A DNA stretch of 64,000 nucleotides, taken from NCBI GenBank assembly GCA_024663395.1, contig JANFAH010000006.1, positions 1,240,001 to 1,304,000 on the forward strand, read 5' to 3'. Made by a program: the position numbers and the translations under genes. This DNA comes from Pisolithus tinctorius (Eukaryota; Basidiomycota; Agaricomycetes; Boletales; Pisolithaceae). Of the stretch, positions 59,585 through 64,000 are shown piece by piece. How positions within the stretch are numbered: the first letter of the stretch is position 1; each line of letters starts with the position of its first letter. Below the pieces are notes generated by a model. That model searched no databases. It worked only from the letters and a program-made list of their open reading frames with translations, and was not told where the DNA came from.

Positions 59585-61090
59585 TGCACCCCATCTCTCT
59601 GATCAGAAGGAAAACATCATTTCTCTGGCCTGTAATGGTCATTCTACTTGCACTATTGCCTCCAGGCTGGGTATCAGCCAGCCTACAGTCTCTAGGGTGC
59701 TCAAGAACCTTCTTCCTGATTGACAAGCACCTGGATGTCCTGCTAAGCTTTCATCCACCTCTCAGCATGCTATTATCACACAAATCACCACAGGCAAGGC
59801 CACCAATGCTGTTGAAGCTACAAAGAACATCAATTTCATAATCTCCAATCCACTCTCCTCACAAACAGTCAGAAGGGTCCTCAGAAAACATTCATTCAAG
59901 GCTGTAACAAAGAAGACAAAACCACTTCTTTCTATAATTCACAGGAAGAAGTGATTGGCCTTTGCTCTAAAATACAAAGAATGGACTGTGGAGGACTGGA
60001 GAAGGGTTATCTGGTCAGATGAGACCAAAATCAATAGGATTGGGTCAGATGGGAAGGTTTGGGTGTGGAAACAGGCAGGAGAGGGGCTCATTGAAAGAGA
60101 GATACAGGGAACAGTCAAGCATGGAGGAGGAAACATTATGGTATGGGGATGTATGGGCTGGGAAGCTGTTGGCCACCCTGCAGAGATTGAGGGGAGGATG
60201 GATGCTAACTAATATGTGGACATTTTGGAGAGCTAGTTGCTTCTTAGCTTGGGAGATTCTGGAATTCCTTTGAAGGATGTTATCTTTCAACAGGACAATA
60301 CCTCTAAAAAGGCTAAGAAGTGGTTGGAGGACAACAATATCAATGCTCTGGACTGGCCTCCACAGTCTCCAGATATGAACCCCATTGAACACCTCTGGAA
60401 TCACATCAAACAGGAGCTCAACAAGTATTCAACATGGCCAAAGGTGTCAAGTTCGAGGATGTCCAGGTTGAGACTGGACCAGAGACCAAAGTGGGTGCAA
60501 AGCCAAGGGGTCAGGATCAGGAGTGAAGTTGAGGATTCAGATGGTTGGACTGTTTGGGCTTAGTGACTGAGAGTACAGTGCTATTCCCTTGCATGGGTCT
60601 CAGTTTGAGTCCGAGGCCAAGGCAGGGTTATCGGAGTAAACTTAGTTGATTTCAGACTGAGAGGTACAGGCCAAGTATCTATGAGTTTATATACCAGAAG
60701 TAACTATACTACAGAGACCAGTAATGCCAGTCTCACAAAGATTGCTAAGATGATTGGTAAGACAGGGATTAGTAATGTGTGACAAAGGTAGTGGAGACTG
60801 GGACAGGGTGGACTGGGGACATGATCGGGCAGGATTCAACCGAAATGACAGACACTGCAAAGCAGTGTTCACCATGCTAGGACATCTGGGGATAGAGGAC
60901 AGGTGAGGCTGAGGCTGGACTGGATGAGTGCAAGGCCAAGTCCAGCTGGGGTCAAGACATGACTATGACAAAAGGGAGTTTGGGAGTTTTGGGAGAGTGG
61001 CAGTGGTGTGGAATAATATAGACCCAGGGGTGTATCAGAATTTAATTGAAAGTATGCCTAGAAGGGTCCAAGCAGTGATAAAAGCCTAGG
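59585..61090 (+). pseudogene. Tc1-type transposase, copy 2 (multiply broken)
   Basis: Near-identical to copy 1 around WSDETKINRIGSDGKVWVWK and GNIMVWGCMGWEAVGHPAEI, so the copies are recent relative to each other. Carries the shared stop, TAA near 60,210 and TAG near 60,234, the 12-base deletion and the LTR-like insertion after KYSTWPK. Confidence 0.85.
60445..60970. mobile_element. Solo-LTR-like insertion with 5-base target duplication
   Basis: 526 bases starting TGTCAAG and ending ATGACA (TG...CA termini with TGTCA/TGACA inverted ends), bordered by AAAGG on both sides (60440-60444 and 60971-60975). Copy 1 has a single AAAGG at the same place (CCAAAGGGAGTTT). No coding frame. Unlike its surroundings it retains several CpGs, so it may be younger. 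Confidence 0.8.
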
Positions 61091-61347
61091 TCATACAAAG
61101 TATTAAAATTATCAGAATCTATATCTCTGATACACACATCCAAAATTGATTCAATGACATGGCAATTTGAATTGTATATACCTTTATGGATACTAATTCA
61201 AATTAGATAATAATTTTTTTGATGGATAGTGCTGTGCAAATGGCTTATGTCATCAACTTACACTTTGGTCTTATTTGCCTTTGTTCTTGATAAATTCAAC
61301 AAACAACCCAAAATGTGCAAACATTGAATCAATTTTGGAAGTCACTA

Positions 61348-63034
61348 TATAAACCCCCCTGTACTTAGCTACAACCAAGTGAATCAAGTCACCCAATGAA
61401 CCAGAAGTCACTCAAGCAGTCAGTTCAGCTCATCTCAGAAGTAACTCATCATTGACAGTTGAGGCTCAATGGAAGGGTCTATCTGTCATTACTCTCTTCT
61501 GTGGTAGTCAAGGCTCCATTAAGGGTCTATCTACCACAATTCTTTATCTGAAGTATCATCTGTGCTTAGTCAGCACACACACATAGTCATCCATTCACTC
61601 CTGTACTTGACATCAACTTGTGCCAGGAGTCCTTTCTACTGAATACCTTTGCTCTATTCAGCATCCCTCTTGCATTCATCATCCATTTGCCCACACCTGC
61701 ACAACTTGTTGATGACTCACATCAGGAGCACTCCACTTGAAAAACACCCCACTTTAGATTTTTCTGCTCTCCAGGTTCTGTGCAGGCAAACCACCACTCA
61801 CTCATATTTGTCTTTTGTGTTGGTTTTGGTTGGTTTACACCACCTTTCCACACTTTGACCCACACCAGTTGGCCCAAAGTTGAGGCTGGGAGTTAGGGGC
61901 CAAGTCCTGAGGTCCAGAGTCAAGGCTGGGAGAGTGCATCATGACCATGTGTTTAGTCCAGGTCTCTGCTCACTCTGCACCCTACTCTGCCAGTCATTCA
62001 CTCACTCTGCACCAACTCCACCTGCCCTCTATCGTTTACAAGCCTTCTCTGCCCTGGCTGCTGTCAGACTTGGTAACAGCTTACCATCAGACTGTGCAGA
62101 CCATTTTCCAAAGGGTCATGGACCCTTGCCAGTCCAGCCTTTGGACTTCTCCTTGACAGCACACAGTCAGGTACTCCACAGCATGCACACCTCATGGTTC
62201 AGCACCTAGACTGTTCCCTTTTTGGTTTGCTCTATGTTACCTGTCATATGTTTCTCCATCTTCCCTTCATTCATCATCCAGGAAGTTTTTACTTGAAAAT
62301 TTACAAGTCTCTGTATGTCAGTTCTGATTCCAGTTACTGTACCTCTATAGTAGTATATAAGCATGTACAGTACTCTGCCATTCTCCAGTACAAATATCAC
62401 TAAAGTTCCTACTCCTTCTCTCTCTGTCTTCTGTCTGTTGGGGTTATCTCTGATCTTCTGTCTGCTCTCTACCTCTGAAATATGAGGGCTGAGATCATGC
62501 AAGGGGGTAGTGCATGAGCTAAACCTGACACCCTCACTCTGCTCTGCTCCTGCCTCAGTGGACTTTGTCCCTGCTGATCCTCTGCTAGTCAGAGTTCCAT
62601 TCATCTGTGTCAGACTTGCTTCCATACCTCTCCTCAGACCTTGTCTAGCATCAGAGTTGGTCAGAGTAGACCTGGACTTGACAGCATGGGAAACTGACCA
62701 GTCTCAGAGTGCACACAGGGGGAAGCTGTAGAAATATCTGTAGGCTACCTCAGTAGTGAACAAACTACTGATTGTATTACTGTACCTGTAGGCTACTACA
62801 GGATGTCAGTATAGTAGAATACTTGGAATATGAACAGACTTACCCTCAGTAGTGAACAAACTACTGAGGGAATCCTAGTAGGAAATACTACAAGTATGTG
62901 CGCTTTTTGTGCTTATGTAAGCACACCAGCATCGCACCTAAGTACCAACAAACAGTGGCACTTTATGTTCCAACAGAAGCCAGTCTGGGGTTGGATCTAC
63001 CTTCCTTGGTCTCAGCTTATGTGCTGTACCCTTA
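61348..63034. other. CpG-poor repeat-rich DNA, no gene seen
   Basis: Starts with TATATAAACCCCCC, which resembles an LTR-type core promoter. Contains an internal duplication of GGCTCAATGGAAGGGTCTAT and GGCTCCATTAAGGGTCTAT (61,464-61,540). No coding similarity. Confidence 0.4.
62749..62867. repeat. Two copies of a 23-base stem-loop repeat
   Basis: CTCAGTAGTGAACAAACTAC-TGA occurs at 62749-62771 and 62845-62867. Each forms a stem (CTCAGTAG / CTACTGA). The same stem with another loop is in the 188-base insertion at 54,166. Confidence 0.8.
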
Positions 63035-63673
63035 CAGTGGCTCACAAAATTGTCCCAATATTTGCATGTCTTTCATTAATCATGGTGTATTGAGTGAACT
63101 ATCATTATTGAGTCCAAGGTATTGGTGGATGGATCAAAGCAGCTGGTCATGGCTCTCTGATGAGCCATATTACATAATATTTGGATAGAATCTGATGACA
63201 GAATACCCAAATGAAAATGAGAGCTCACTGGGACAATTATGTAACTTTGTGATATATTGGGGATGTAGTCCTTGGGAACACATATAAAACATGGTGATAT
63301 GCTCACTGATGCCTACATAATGTATCACATGGTCTAATGAATTATTTGTCAACAAACAAACAATGCCAAAGAGTGATTTTGCACCACTAAGCCTCCTTGC
63401 TGTAACACAAGTCAAGAAATGACCATTCTGGCTCATCAGGAACATTCTCTCAGAGCAACCTCAGCAAATTCTGGTGTACACTATAGTATAATCAATGGAA
63501 TATGCCATCAGCACCATTGGTCTCTTCAGAGACCTGCTGGAAGTCATCTCCTGCACTGTTTCCCCACCAATGCCCCATGTGTCCTGGAACTAATCAGTAC
63601 TGTGAGAGCTGAAAATGATGTGGAGGTCCAATCTGGCATTCATCCTATCATAAACAAACCAATCACCCATTAA
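63035..63673 (+). mobile_element. Start of a second Tc1/mariner family element (right end not in view)
   Basis: CAGTGGCTCACAAAATTGTC after TA at 63033-63034 resembles the ends of the other Tc1 family but differs. From 63364 a broken transposase N-terminus reads MPKSDFAPLSLLAVTQVK, TGA at 63418, then MTILAHQEHSLRATSANSGV and a stretch with AENDVEVQSGIHPIINKPIT, which lines up with the ATNAVEVTKNINSIISNPLS region of copy 1. Confidence 0.6.
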
Positions 63674-64000
63674 CTAGTGCATTTCTGTGAAGGGGAAACT
63701 GGTATGGAGGTCAGGATAAAGCTAAACCCTCTCTCACTCCAGGTACCATGGGAGGGATATGCTACTGAGCTACCAGGTTGCACATTCCTGGCCTTCTATC
63801 TGGCACTGGATATTTCCTTTAGTCTTATATGATCAAATAACTCCTTCCCAGTGATCCCCAGTTCAGCTCAGAGTACAGTCTGGCCAACCCTCCCATGATA
63901 CTGGGAGTGCCCAGGAGGGTTGTGCTTCACCTGAGCTTTCAGGCAGGCTTTTCTTCAGCTATGATGTAATAGTTAGTGGGTGATTGGTGTGCTTATGATA
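63674..64000. other. CpG-poor DNA at window end
   Basis: No gene. On the minus strand at about 63,775-63,755 it reads TGGTAGCTCAGTAGCAT, which resembles a tRNA A box (see findings). Confidence 0.35.

Larger units (their letters stand above)
59220..61347 (+). mobile_element. Tc1/mariner element, copy 2, with nested LTR-like insertion
   Basis: Same family as copy 1: left end CAGTGACTTCCAAAATTGAT at 59220 after TA; right end near 61347 (GGAAGTCACTA) before TATA, with the last base changed. Transposase frame has the same TGA as copy 1 (59952-59954), a one-base loss near 59,600, a 12-base loss that removes the DPKH codons after QQDN, and a 526-base insertion. Confidence 0.88.

Overview
The window is nuclear DNA of a basidiomycete fungus, most likely a mushroom-forming agaricomycete. 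Genes sit close together on both strands, are cut by many introns of about 45-65 bases, and several proteins match the basidiomycete versions of conserved eukaryotic families. Nothing bacterial (operons, ribosome binding sites) is present. Gene models below were spliced by hand from reading frame, splice sites and family conservation, so small exon errors are possible.

Bases 1-25,070 are a dense housekeeping block: RIB3 (cut by the window edge), mitochondrial phosphate carrier, an orphan low-complexity protein, the CRAL-TRIO lipid transfer protein SFH5, a SLY41-like triose-phosphate-translocator family transporter, ribosomal protein eS4, the SNM1/PSO2 crosslink-repair nuclease, a class III aminotransferase, a large UFD4/TRIP12-type HECT ubiquitin ligase, a PB1 protein with repeated ZZ zinc fingers, and the SF3b subunit RDS3/PHF5A.

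Bases about 25,900-31,900 hold a duplicated inverted pair: four copies of a small multi-membrane-span gene in alternating orientation (A-, B+, C-, D+). Only copy D looks intact. The two palindrome centres carry a 63-base-arm hairpin with a 21-base triple repeat, and tandem repeats with a transposase fragment.

Bases about 32,300-51,511 return to conserved genes: an orphan acidic protein, MED4, an eIF4E/4EHP-like cap-binding protein, a TMEM14 protein, ribosomal protein eS30, NDUFAF7, MMS19, an OTT_1508-like deaminase (fungal accessory family), ATP synthase alpha, mitochondrial bL21, and splicing factor PRP40. Several divergent pairs share short promoters; ATP1/bL21m is a mitochondrial pair.

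From 51,661 to the end the DNA changes: it is AT-richer, almost without CpG, and made of transposons. A 5.1-kb PIF/Harbinger element with long terminal inverted repeats and TAA target duplication has been invaded by a Tc1/mariner element in the last codons of its transposase. A second copy of that Tc1 element contains a solo LTR-like insertion with a 5-base target duplication. A second Tc1 family starts near 63,035. The most notable signals are the nested transposons with readable junctions, the palindromic membrane-gene cluster, and five introns that start with GC instead of GT.
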